Assembly: GCA_040382215.1 (NCBI GenBank)
Contig: JBEIFW010000177.1
Location: 1 to 6,648 of the forward strand
From: JBEIFW01 sp040382215
Lineage (GTDB): Bacteria > Actinomycetota > Acidimicrobiia > Acidimicrobiales > Ilumatobacteraceae
Direction: 5' to 3'
DNA: 6,648 nucleotides
Shown piece after piece: positions 1-6,259 of the stretch. Every line of letters starts with the position of its first letter. The stretch's first letter is position 1. The position numbers were made by a program, and so were the translations under genes. The notes beneath the pieces are model-generated. The model had not been told where the DNA came from. It worked only from the letters and a program-made list of their open reading frames with translations, and searched no databases.

Positions 1-524
1 AGCCATCCGAGTTTGAGCGCGAAGAACAGGATCATCGTGTTGCCCAACGCGAACGGCGGGATCCCGATTGCGATGACGGCGCCAGCCGACACGAGCCGGT
101 CTGACGCACCCCCGGCGCGATAGCCCGCCAGGATGCCGAAGGGAACGGCCACGATCACCGCGACTGCGAGCGCGCCGATGAGTACCTGCAGGGTTCTGGT
201 GCCACGTTGCAGCAGCACGTCGAGGACCGGGCCGTTGTACCGGCCCGAGCGGCCCAGGTCGCCCTGCACGGCGCGCCCGAGCCACCGGACGTAGCGTTCG
301 TGGATCGGACGATCGAGCTCGAGCTGTTTACGCACCGCCTCCACGGCGGCGCGGCTGCCCGTCATCCCGGCGATCACCACGGCCGGGTCGCCCGGAAGTA
401 CTTCGAGGAACACCTGGGACAGGAACGTGACCCCGAGCAGCACCGCCACCACGGCCACGATCCGACGGAGTGCCGAGCGCCACACGTCGGGAGTCTGACA
501 CGAGCCCGCCGGTCGGCTCCCCAT
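1..524 (-). CDS. ABC transporter permease, OppB/DppB family (partial, C-terminus beyond left edge)
   Basis: This is an inner-membrane permease subunit of a peptide/nickel-type (OppB/DppB) ABC importer, which would form the translocation pore with a second permease (OppC/DppC). The 174 visible residues show the family layout. A first membrane segment lies at about residues 22-42 and is followed by LPGDPA (43-48). An extracytoplasmic stretch carries VRKQLELDRP and the GDLGRS motif (88-93). A second membrane segment lies at about 112-134 and a third at about 145-170, with IGIPPFALG before it. The rest of the binding-protein-dependent transport domain, including the EAA loop that contacts the ATPase, is cut off at the left edge. 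I chose the ATG at 522-524 because GGGTGG sits about 5 nt upstream. A GTG at 483-485 would give a more typical short N-terminus but has no visible ribosome binding site. The frame is closed by a stop at 582-584. Arg110 uses the rare AGA codon. The transported substrate cannot be told from this subunit. Confidence 0.9.
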   Translation of the reverse strand, partial: MGSRPAGSCQTPDVWRSALRRIVAVVAVLLGVTFLSQVFLEVLPGDPAVVIAGMTGSRAAVEAVRKQLELDRPIHERYVRWLGRAVQGDLGRSGRYNGPVLDVLLQRGTRTLQVLIGALAVAVIVAVPFGILAGYRAGGASDRLVSAGAVIAIGIPPFALGNTMILFFALKLGW

Positions 525-602
525 CCGGACCACCCGCACCACCTCGGGTACCCGGTATCGATCGACGCGATTCGGGAACCCTCACTGGCAGAATGCCACC
601 AC
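525..602. promoter_or_regulatory. Divergent intergenic region between permease and tRNA-Arg
   Basis: These 78 nt must hold the start signals for the minus-strand permease, if it leads its operon, and for the plus-strand tRNA. Three perfect palindromic elements are visible: CGGGTACCCG at 545-554, TCGATCGA at 558-565 and TGGCA-GAA-TGCCA at 586-598. A weak tRNA -10 candidate, CAGAAT, is at 589-594, but no good -35 sits 16-18 nt before it. The promoter role rests on position; the exact promoter elements are not resolved. Confidence 0.35.
586..598. repeat. Inverted repeat TGGCA-N3-TGCCA upstream of the tRNA
   Basis: A perfect 5-bp inverted repeat with a 3-nt spacer ends 4 nt before the tRNA gene and overlaps the only candidate -10 hexamer. 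It could be a dimeric repressor site or a small hairpin, or chance. Nothing else in the window repeats it, so its role is not established. Confidence 0.3.
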
Positions 603-676
603 GCCCCCGTAGCTCAGCCGGACAGAGCAGCCGCCTTCTAAGCGGACGGTCGCAGGTTCGAGTCCTGCCGGGGGCG
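603..676 (+). tRNA. tRNA-Arg (anticodon TCT)
   Basis: The gene folds into a full cloverleaf. The acceptor stem GCCCCCG (603-609) pairs with CGGGGGC (669-675), followed by discriminator G at 676. The D stem is GCTC/GAGC (612-615/625-628), with the GG pair in its loop. The anticodon loop CTTCTAA (635-641) carries TCT at 637-639, reading AGA and AGG arginine codons. The T arm is GCAGG-TTCGAGT-CCTGC (652-668), with the usual TTCGA loop. The CCA end is not encoded and must be added after transcription. The anticodon stem is GCCGC/GCGGA, so its outermost pair (27-43, positions 630 and 646) is a G-A mismatch while the other four pairs are canonical. The gene ends 12 nt from the stop codon of the opposing transglutaminase gene, and I see no terminator between them. 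Confidence 0.95.
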
Positions 677-688
677 CGCACCCGGAAC

Positions 689-2812
689 TCAGCGACCGCC
701 CACGAGCGCGTCGGCCTCGGCACGAGCCTGCTCGTCGGGAGCCTCGGCTGCGAAGGCTGCCGTCTCCACCGTGGACACCGCTCGTCGCCAGCGCTCGTCG
801 TCGAGCAGACCGAGCGCCTCGGCGTAGGAACGGGCACTCTCGTCGGGGGCCCGGACCCGGCCCCGACGACGCCCGACGCGTTCCAGGCGCAGCAGCCAGC
901 GTTCCGGCCACGGTGCTCGCCGCCGGCGCCAAAAACGCTGCACCGACCGGCCGAACCACCAACCCGACGCTCCGACAACCCCGGCCCCGAGCATCGCGGC
1001 GACGCCCACGAGCGCACCCGTCGGCACCTGCAGTCGCTCTGCCAGGAACGACGAGAGCCCCTCACCGGCGGCACCCACGGTGTCGGGCGACAGCGGAACG
1101 GACGCCGTCGGGTCGAACGGGATCCAACCCCAGCCGGGGAACCACACCTCGGTCCAGGCATGGGCGTCCGAGGCGCGCACCTCGAACAGCCCGGTGAAAG
1201 GGTTGCGCTCGCCGGAGACGTAGCCGACGGCGAGGCGAGCGGGAATGCCGAGCGAACGCAGCAACACCACCATCGACGACGCGATCTGCTCGCAGTACCC
1301 GGCGCGCGACTCGAACAGGAACTCGTCGACGGCATCGACCCCGGACCGCAGTGGGGGGATGTCCAACGAGTACCGGACGTTCACCCGCAGCCACTCCTCG
1401 AGCGCACGAACCTTGTCGAAGGTCGTCGGGGCGTCGGCCGTCACCGCGGTGGCGAGCGCCCGGACCCGAGTCGTCGTCGACCGGGGCAGCGCAAGGGTGC
1501 GGGCCCGGACCGCGGGAGCAAGGCCACTCGCCGGCCCCTGGGCGCCCAACGCCGCCCGCAAGATCGATTCGTCGACGCGGGGCCGGCGGCTGACCACGGT
1601 GTAGACGGCCCCGCGGTCGAGCAGGACTCCGGTGCGCAGCGCTCCGTCCGGCAGCTGCCACAGGGCCGAGTCTCCGAACCAGACCTGCTCGGGGTCGGCC
1701 GCGGCAAAAAGCAGGTTCGGTCCGTCCCGCTCGACGTAAACGGTCTGAACGAGCTCGACCGTGTCCGGCGCGATCACACCGTCGGCCGGGGGCGGCAACG
1801 TGATCGGCGCTCGCCCTCGCACGAGACGCGGGCGGTCGTCCGATGCGGTCCAGATCCGACCGTCCCAGGTGTCGAAGGTCTGTCCCCGCCAGAATCCCGG
1901 CGCTGAGGCCCGGACCCGCATCACGAGCGAGTCGTCCGGCCGGCCCCGGGTTGCGACGTCGAGGCGATCGGCGAACCCGAAGTAGCCGTACGACTTTCGG
2001 CCCGCCCCAGTCCCGGTGCCCCCGTCCGGGCGCGCCGGGTCGTCGTCACCGAGGCTGGGGTTCGCGACGCCGCCGGGGTTGGGCGTCCGCAACACTTGGG
2101 GCAACTCGACCGGGAACGACAGGGTGCGGGCAGTACCGGCGGGCGGCGCGACGGCGAACACGGCGCCTGCAGCGATGAGGACCACGGCGAGGACGCCGGT
2201 CACCGAGCCGGCGGCGGCGAGGGAACGCCGGACGCTCCGACGCGCCACGGTCCCCGTGGCAGCCAGGGGGGCGCTGCGCTCGTCGAGTTCGCTGCGGTGC
2301 GCAAGCACGATCGCAACGAGGGCGAGCACCGCCCAGACGCCCACGTTGAGCGCAAGCGCGGTCGAGACCGACAACACCCCGGCAATCGACAGCAGGACCA
2401 GGCTCGACACCAAGGCGAAGAGCAGATCCCGCCGCGAGGGCACGTCGAAGGCGTGCAGCAGTTGCACCCACAGGAACAGCTCGGCGAGCGGCTGCTGCGC
2501 CTGGGCCAGATTCGACGCGCCGCCACCCCCGAGCGCAACGACGAATTGGGCGACCGCCACCAGCATCCCGACGGCGAGGAGGACTTTGAGCCCGAACCGG
2601 TTCCGGCGCCGGCTGCGATGCGAGAGCACGAACCCTGCAGGGATACCGGCCACCACCGCAACGGCAAGGGCCAAGCCACCGACGTCCTCGCGCAGGACCG
2701 CGTGGGCGGCGACGACCACCGCTGCACACACGACCGCACGAAATGCGACGGAGTCCTCGGGGTGCTTGGTCGCATTCACGGCACGAAGCCGCGACAGTGC
2801 GCCGGAGCTCAC
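689..2812 (-). CDS. TgpA-like membrane transglutaminase (DUF3488 / transglutaminase-like / DUF4129)
   Basis: This is a membrane-anchored transglutaminase-like cysteine enzyme of the TgpA type, the third gene of the MoxR-DUF58-TgpA operon. From the GTG at 2812 it is 707 residues. The N-terminal DUF3488 part has about six or seven membrane segments (roughly 24-41, 44-64, 75-95, 107-122, 127-147, 151-171 and 202-222), with the family-like stretch LLHAFDVPSRRDLLFALVSS at 118-137. A Gly/Pro/Asp-rich linker (about 245-272) leads to the extracytoplasmic domain. The catalytic triad is intact: Cys507 in RAGYCEQ, His551 in DAHAWTEVWF and Asp567 in PFDPTAS. A last membrane helix (about 596-620) is followed by a basic, DUF4129-like cytoplasmic tail. 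The GTG start overlaps the upstream stop as GTGA, with GGACGAG just before it. A start at 2953 would add 47 Arg/Gly-rich residues that are only DUF58 coding sequence in another frame. The physiological substrate is unknown. TgpA in Pseudomonas aeruginosa was reported as important for viability. Confidence 0.92.
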   Translation of the reverse strand: MSSGALSRLRAVNATKHPEDSVAFRAVVCAAVVVAAHAVLREDVGGLALAVAVVAGIPAGFVLSHRSRRRNRFGLKVLLAVGMLVAVAQFVVALGGGGASNLAQAQQPLAELFLWVQLLHAFDVPSRRDLLFALVSSLVLLSIAGVLSVSTALALNVGVWAVLALVAIVLAHRSELDERSAPLAATGTVARRSVRRSLAAAGSVTGVLAVVLIAAGAVFAVAPPAGTARTLSFPVELPQVLRTPNPGGVANPSLGDDDPARPDGGTGTGAGRKSYGYFGFADRLDVATRGRPDDSLVMRVRASAPGFWRGQTFDTWDGRIWTASDDRPRLVRGRAPITLPPPADGVIAPDTVELVQTVYVERDGPNLLFAAADPEQVWFGDSALWQLPDGALRTGVLLDRGAVYTVVSRRPRVDESILRAALGAQGPASGLAPAVRARTLALPRSTTTRVRALATAVTADAPTTFDKVRALEEWLRVNVRYSLDIPPLRSGVDAVDEFLFESRAGYCEQIASSMVVLLRSLGIPARLAVGYVSGERNPFTGLFEVRASDAHAWTEVWFPGWGWIPFDPTASVPLSPDTVGAAGEGLSSFLAERLQVPTGALVGVAAMLGAGVVGASGWWFGRSVQRFWRRRRAPWPERWLLRLERVGRRRGRVRAPDESARSYAEALGLLDDERWRRAVSTVETAAFAAEAPDEQARAEADALVGGR

Positions 2813-3696
2813 CGCTCGTCCGATCGCACGACCAGCGCTCCGGCCGGCAAGCCGTCCGGCAAGGGGCCCGCTACCGCGGCGGCCAGTCGACGCCCACCGT
2901 CGAGCGCAGTGCGTACCGGCGCCCGAACGGGCCCGGCCAGCTCGGCGGTCCACAGCTCGACGGCGAGTCCTGCCCGAAGGGCGACCCCCACCAGCCCGGC
3001 CGCCCGGGAGACCGCCGCTTCGACCTCGGGAGCGCCCGCCGGCCCGTCGAGCATCACCGCCACCGTCAGGACCGGACGGTCGAACGCCTCGAACTCACGG
3101 ACGCTGAGGACCCCGGTGCGGGCGAGGCTCGGCCAGTGGACGAGCCGCTGGGGGTCACCCGGTTCGTAGCGCCGCACGCCACGGACCACCTCGTCGCCCC
3201 GACCGAGGCGCTCCGGGAGCGAGGGGAGATCGACGACACAGGCGGCCGGCGCGACATACACCAGCTCTGGCATGTCGATCCGGAGGCGACGCGTCCACGC
3301 GACGAGGCCGAGCGGTGCTGCACACCAGGCGTCGACCAACACCTGTTCCACGATGCCTCGACACGTCGGCGCGCCCTCGGCGACCCCAGGGCGCGCCCGC
3401 ACCCAACCGAGCCCGAGCGCAGGTATCCGCACCAGGACCGAGCCGGTCCCCGCGCCCGGCCGCAGTTCGATCTCCAGCGGTCGGCCCACCTCGGCGTCCG
3501 GCGGGGTCTGGGCGTGGAGCCGTAGCCGAGCGAGCGGAACGACCGGCGCGACGATCCCCGCGACGAGCAGGCCGGCGAGGAGCGCCATCAAGACGAGCAC
3601 CCAGCCGGCACCGGATGTGCGGGCAATGGCGAGGAAGGCCCCGCCGAGCGCGACGACGAGCAACGCCGCCCTGCGCGGCCGAGCCGGGCGGATCAT
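2809..3696 (-). CDS. DUF58 domain-containing protein
   Basis: This is a 295-residue membrane-anchored DUF58 protein, the middle gene of the operon. Two hydrophobic helices at about residues 11-26 and 31-53 anchor it. A beta-rich segment (about 57-145) follows. Then comes the DUF58 signature, VRRYEPGDPQRLVHWPSLAR at 174-193 running into TGVLSVREFE (194-203). The C-terminal third (about 208-290) resembles the von Willebrand A-like fold seen in this family, but the metal-site position reads MLDGPAGAP rather than DxSxS, so metal binding there is doubtful. DUF58 proteins pair genetically with MoxR ATPases and are thought to be their partner or adaptor; the biochemical role is not settled. The ATG at 3694-3696 is 4 nt past the MoxR stop, and the stop overlaps the GTG of the transglutaminase gene. 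Both arrangements suggest translational coupling. The upstream ribosome binding site is weak. Confidence 0.92.
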   Translation of the reverse strand: MIRPARPRRAALLVVALGGAFLAIARTSGAGWVLVLMALLAGLLVAGIVAPVVPLARLRLHAQTPPDAEVGRPLEIELRPGAGTGSVLVRIPALGLGWVRARPGVAEGAPTCRGIVEQVLVDAWCAAPLGLVAWTRRLRIDMPELVYVAPAACVVDLPSLPERLGRGDEVVRGVRRYEPGDPQRLVHWPSLARTGVLSVREFEAFDRPVLTVAVMLDGPAGAPEVEAAVSRAAGLVGVALRAGLAVELWTAELAGPVRAPVRTALDGGRRLAAAVAGPLPDGLPAGALVVRSDER

Positions 3697-3700
3697 CGAC

Positions 3701-4654
3701 TCAACCCGGAGGGACCGGGAGCTCGCCGAGCACTCGACCGATCAGCGCCGCAGCGGTCCGGAAATCACCGCCACCGTTGAGGAGCAGGCGGTGCGCCAGG
3801 GCGTGCGGGGCGAGCGTTCGGATGTCGTCCGGCGTCACGAACGAACGGCCGGCGAGCGACGCCCACGCCTTGGCGAGCTGCACCAACGACAGGCTCGCTC
3901 GTGGACTCTGGCCCAACGCAACGGCGGCGTGGCGCCGAGTCGCAGCGCCGAGCGCGACGACGTACTCCGCAACGGCCGGTGCCAGGTGGACCGACCGCAC
4001 CGAGCGCTGCGCAGCGGCGACGGCGCCCTGGTCGACGACCGGGGCGAGCGAATCGAGCTTCGCCGCACCGCCATCACCGAGCAGCAGCCCACGTTCGGCC
4101 TCAGCTCCCGGGTGCCCCAGTTCGAGCACGACGCTGAAGCGATCGCGCTGCCCCTCGACCAGAGGGAACGTGCCGGCGTGGTCCATCGGGTTCTGGGTGG
4201 CGACCACCACGAACACCTCCGGCAGGCGGTACGTCGTGCCGTCCACGGTGATCTGGCGCTCCTCCATCGCTTCGAGCAATGCCGACTGCGTGCGGGGCGT
4301 GGCGCGATTGAGCTCGTCGATCACGACGACGTTGGCGAACAGCGGACCCGGGCGAAACTCCCAGGTGCCCGACGCCGGCCGGAACACGCTCACCCCCGTC
4401 AGGTCGGTGGGGAGCAGGTCCGGAGTGCCCTGGACCCGCCGGAACACCCCGTCGATCGAGCGGGCGAGGGCCTTCGCGAGCAGCGTCTTGCCGTGACCGG
4501 GAGCGTCCTCGATCAGCAGGTGGCCGCCAGCGAGGACCGTCGCCACCGCCATGCGGACCGCCCAGGGCTTCCCGCGCACGACACGCTCGACGTTGGTGAC
4601 GAGCGCCGTGCCGACGTCGAGCGCGAGCGAGGCGGCGGGCGGGGCCAGCGTCAT
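3701..4654 (-). CDS. MoxR family AAA+ ATPase
   Basis: This is a 317-residue cytoplasmic AAA+ ATPase of the MoxR family, first gene of the operon. MoxR proteins are regarded as chaperone-like remodellers that help assemble or activate partner proteins, often ones with von Willebrand A or DUF58 domains. Visible motifs in order are Walker A EDAPGHGKT (49-57, Lys56), the GTPDLLPTDLTG segment (76-87), Walker B VVVIDELNRA (109-118, Asp113 and Glu114), sensor 1 VVATQNP (150-156), the DRF arginine-finger region (171-173) and the sensor 2 motif SPRAS (250-254, Arg252) in the lid domain. VTPDDIRTLAPHALAHRL (273-290) is also characteristic. All catalytic residues are present and the length is normal for the family. 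The ATG at 4652-4654 has no strong Shine-Dalgarno. The operon promoter should lie in 4655-4785. The DUF58 gene begins 4 nt after its stop. Confidence 0.95.
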   Translation of the reverse strand: MTLAPPAASLALDVGTALVTNVERVVRGKPWAVRMAVATVLAGGHLLIEDAPGHGKTLLAKALARSIDGVFRRVQGTPDLLPTDLTGVSVFRPASGTWEFRPGPLFANVVVIDELNRATPRTQSALLEAMEERQITVDGTTYRLPEVFVVVATQNPMDHAGTFPLVEGQRDRFSVVLELGHPGAEAERGLLLGDGGAAKLDSLAPVVDQGAVAAAQRSVRSVHLAPAVAEYVVALGAATRRHAAVALGQSPRASLSLVQLAKAWASLAGRSFVTPDDIRTLAPHALAHRLLLNGGGDFRTAAALIGRVLGELPVPPG

Positions 4655-4720
4655 GGCACACCGATCGGCACGGCGAGGCTCCGGTGGGGGCGTTTGACGG
4701 AACCTTTCGTATCGGGCGCC

Positions 4721-4730
4721 CGACCGGTCG
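4721..4730. repeat. Palindrome CGACCGGTCG, possible operator
   Basis: A perfect 10-bp palindrome lies mid-way between the divergent MoxR and hss genes, abutting and overlapping another one, GGGCGCCC (4714-4721). A shared repressor site is possible. In DNA this rich in G and C, such short palindromes also arise by chance. Confidence 0.25.
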
Positions 4731-4773
4731 CTCGAACTCCGGCCACCGCCTACCCTTTGCCGCCCGAGTCGTC

Positions 4774-4780
4774 GAGGAGG
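4774..4780 (+). promoter_or_regulatory. Strong ribosome binding site of hss (decides the GTG start)
   Basis: GAGGAGG sits 5 nt before the GTG at 4786-4788. It is the best Shine-Dalgarno in the window and fixes the start there rather than at the in-frame ATG at 4684. The extra 34 residues from that ATG would be intergenic sequence with no family resemblance. Confidence 0.85.
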
Positions 4781-4785
4781 CAGAC

Positions 4786-6234
4786 GTGTCCGTCATCCCC
4801 AACAGGATCCTGGTGCTCGGCTGTGGCTCGGTCGCCCAGTGCACCCTCCCGCTGCTCCTGAAGGAGCTGCCCATCGATCCCCGGCAGGTCACCGTGCTCG
4901 ACATGGTCGACAACCGGGAGCGCATCGCCGGGCCGTTGGCCGCCGGCGTCGCCTACGAGCACGGCCGCATCGACCCCGACAATCTCGCCGAGGTACTCGG
5001 GCGGCACCTCTCCAGCGGCGACCTCTGCCTGGATCTGGCCTGGAACATCGACGCCAACACGATTCTCGAGTGGTGCCGCGACCACGGTGTCCGCTACCTG
5101 AACACCTCCGTCGAGGTGTGGAGCCCGTACGCCGACGCCGGCGGCATCCACCCGTTGGACCGCACCCTGTACCACCGTCACATGGCGCTGCGTCGGATGA
5201 TCGCACGGTGGGGCGACAACAAGGGCCCCTCGGCCGTGGTCGAACACGGGGCGAACCCGGGGCTGGTGTCGCACTGGACCAAGCAGGCGTTGACGGAGAT
5301 CGCCGGGGCCGTGCTGGCCGGCGGACTCGCCGGCGACCGCCAGGATTGGATCGAGACGGCCCTCGCCGACGAGACCTACAACGTCCTTGCGCACCTGCTC
5401 GGGGTGAAGGTGATCCACGTCTCCGAACGCGACACCCAGATCGCCGACCGCCCGAAGGAGGTCGACGAGTTCGTCAACACGTGGTCGGTCGAGGGCTTCT
5501 ACGAGGAGGGCGTCGCGCCCGCCGAGATGGGTTGGGGCACCCACGAACGGCGCCTGCCCCCCAACGCCTACCAACACGCCGGCGAGGGGCCGGGCAACCA
5601 GATCTGCCTCGGGCAGATGGCCTGCAAGACCTGGGTGCGCTCGCGTGTGCCGTCTGGCGACATCGTGGGCATGGTCATCCGACACGGGGAAGCGTTCACG
5701 ATCTGCGACCACCTCACCGTCTGGGACGGCGCCCGTCCGGTGTACCGACCGACCGTTCACTATGCGTACTGCCCGTCCGATGCCGCCCTTGCGTCGATGC
5801 ACGAGCTCGAGATGCGCCACTGGCAAATGCAACCGCGCCAGCGCATCCTCAACGACGAGATCGTCTCGGGACGCGACGAGCTCGGCGTGCTCCTCATGGG
5901 GCACGACCTGAAGGCGTGGTGGACCGGGAGCCTGCTGTCGATCGACGAGGCCCGGGCCCTCGTGCCGAACCAGAGCGCCACGACCCTCCAGGTCGCAGCC
6001 TCGGTCATCGGCGCGATCCACTGGATGGTCGAAGCACCGGCGCAAGGCGTTCGGGTGCCCGACGAGCTGCCCTGGCGCACGGTGCTCGAGCGAGCGAACC
6101 CCTATCTGGGAACTCGCTGGAGCGGTGCGATCGACTGGGATCCGCTGTCGTGCCGCACCAACTGGTTCGACGACTGGAACGGCCGTTACTTCGACCGCAG
6201 CGACCCCTGGCAGTTCACCAACTTCACCGTGTGA
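4786..6234 (+). CDS. hss: Homospermidine synthase
   Basis: This is a bacterial homospermidine synthase (EC 2.5.1.44), an NAD-dependent cytoplasmic enzyme of the saccharopine dehydrogenase-like superfamily. It joins two putrescines (or putrescine and spermidine) to give sym-homospermidine. From the GTG it is 482 residues, close to the roughly 477 of the Blastochloris viridis enzyme. An N-terminal Rossmann motif VLGCGSVAQ (10-18) binds NAD. Conserved stretches include LAWNIDANTILEW (84-96), YLNTSVEVWSPY (104-115), HGANPGLVSHWTKQAL (154-169), NTWSVEGFYEEG (231-242), MGWGTHE (248-254) and IRHGEAFTI (298-306). By my recollection of the B. viridis structure work, Trp229, Glu237 and His296 matter there; Trp233, Glu241 and His300 fit at a constant offset of four. 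No stop, frameshift or missing block is seen. No ornithine or arginine decarboxylase lies nearby to supply putrescine, so hss looks monocistronic. Arg7 is a rare AGG codon. Confidence 0.95.
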   Translation: MSVIPNRILVLGCGSVAQCTLPLLLKELPIDPRQVTVLDMVDNRERIAGPLAAGVAYEHGRIDPDNLAEVLGRHLSSGDLCLDLAWNIDANTILEWCRDHGVRYLNTSVEVWSPYADAGGIHPLDRTLYHRHMALRRMIARWGDNKGPSAVVEHGANPGLVSHWTKQALTEIAGAVLAGGLAGDRQDWIETALADETYNVLAHLLGVKVIHVSERDTQIADRPKEVDEFVNTWSVEGFYEEGVAPAEMGWGTHERRLPPNAYQHAGEGPGNQICLGQMACKTWVRSRVPSGDIVGMVIRHGEAFTICDHLTVWDGARPVYRPTVHYAYCPSDAALASMHELEMRHWQMQPRQRILNDEIVSGRDELGVLLMGHDLKAWWTGSLLSIDEARALVPNQSATTLQVAASVIGAIHWMVEAPAQGVRVPDELPWRTVLERANPYLGTRWSGAIDWDPLSCRTNWFDDWNGRYFDRSDPWQFTNFTV

Positions 6235-6238
6235 CCCT

Positions 6239-6256
6239 CCGGCTCGGCGAGCCCGG
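6239..6256. terminator. Candidate hairpin between convergent hss and NlpC/P60 genes
   Basis: CCGGCTC (6239-6245) and GAGCCCGG (6249-6256) can form a 7-bp stem with one bulged C and a GGC loop. It lies in the 25-nt gap between the two stop codons, so it could end transcription from either side. There is no T-run on either strand, so it is not a classical intrinsic terminator. Confidence 0.3.
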
Positions 6257-6259
6257 TGA

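Larger units (their letters stand above)
4655..4785. promoter_or_regulatory. Divergent promoter region between MoxR operon and hss
   Basis: These 131 nt separate two divergently transcribed units and should hold both promoters. In the MoxR direction a weak pair is TTCGAG (4731-4736) and GATACG (4708-4713), spaced 17 nt. In the hss direction a TAnnnT-type -10 candidate, TACCCT, lies at 4751-4756 without a convincing -35; a TTGACG at 4694-4699 has no -10 at proper spacing. A perfect 10-bp palindrome at 4721-4730 falls in the MoxR candidate spacer. The promoter location follows from gene layout; the individual hexamers are guesses. Confidence 0.4.

Noticed and set aside
603..676. tRNA gene as an integration site for a mobile element
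   Set aside because: No integrase is nearby and I found no direct repeat of the tRNA 3' end elsewhere in the window.
470..1906. A 478-codon plus-strand open frame running through the tRNA and opposite the transglutaminase gene
   Set aside because: It includes the tRNA gene and antisense sequence, and has no recognisable domain or ribosome binding site.
2813..2953. N-terminal extension of the transglutaminase protein to an ATG at 2953
   Set aside because: The 47 extra residues are Arg/Gly-rich and arise from DUF58 coding sequence in another frame. The GTG at 2812 gives the usual operon overlap and a normal protein length.
2016..3169. Long plus-strand open frames (363 and 357 codons) opposite the transglutaminase and DUF58 genes
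   Set aside because: Their translations are rich in Arg, Pro, Ala and Thr with no recognisable domain, and they lie antisense to genes with clear motifs. Open antisense frames are expected in DNA this rich in G and C.
4684..4785. Start of homospermidine synthase at the ATG at 4684
   Set aside because: It has no ribosome binding site and adds 34 residues unlike the family. The GTG at 4786 has GAGGAGG at ideal spacing and begins just before the NAD-binding fold.
3272..4861. A 529-codon plus-strand open frame opposite DUF58 and MoxR
   Set aside because: It covers the antisense of two well-supported genes and runs into the start of hss. It shows no domain, and its length is explained by third-position GC bias.
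4750..6045. A 431-codon minus-strand open frame opposite hss
   Set aside because: The protein is a shadow rich in Val, Asp, Arg and Gly, with no motif. The plus strand encodes a complete homospermidine synthase with a ribosome binding site.
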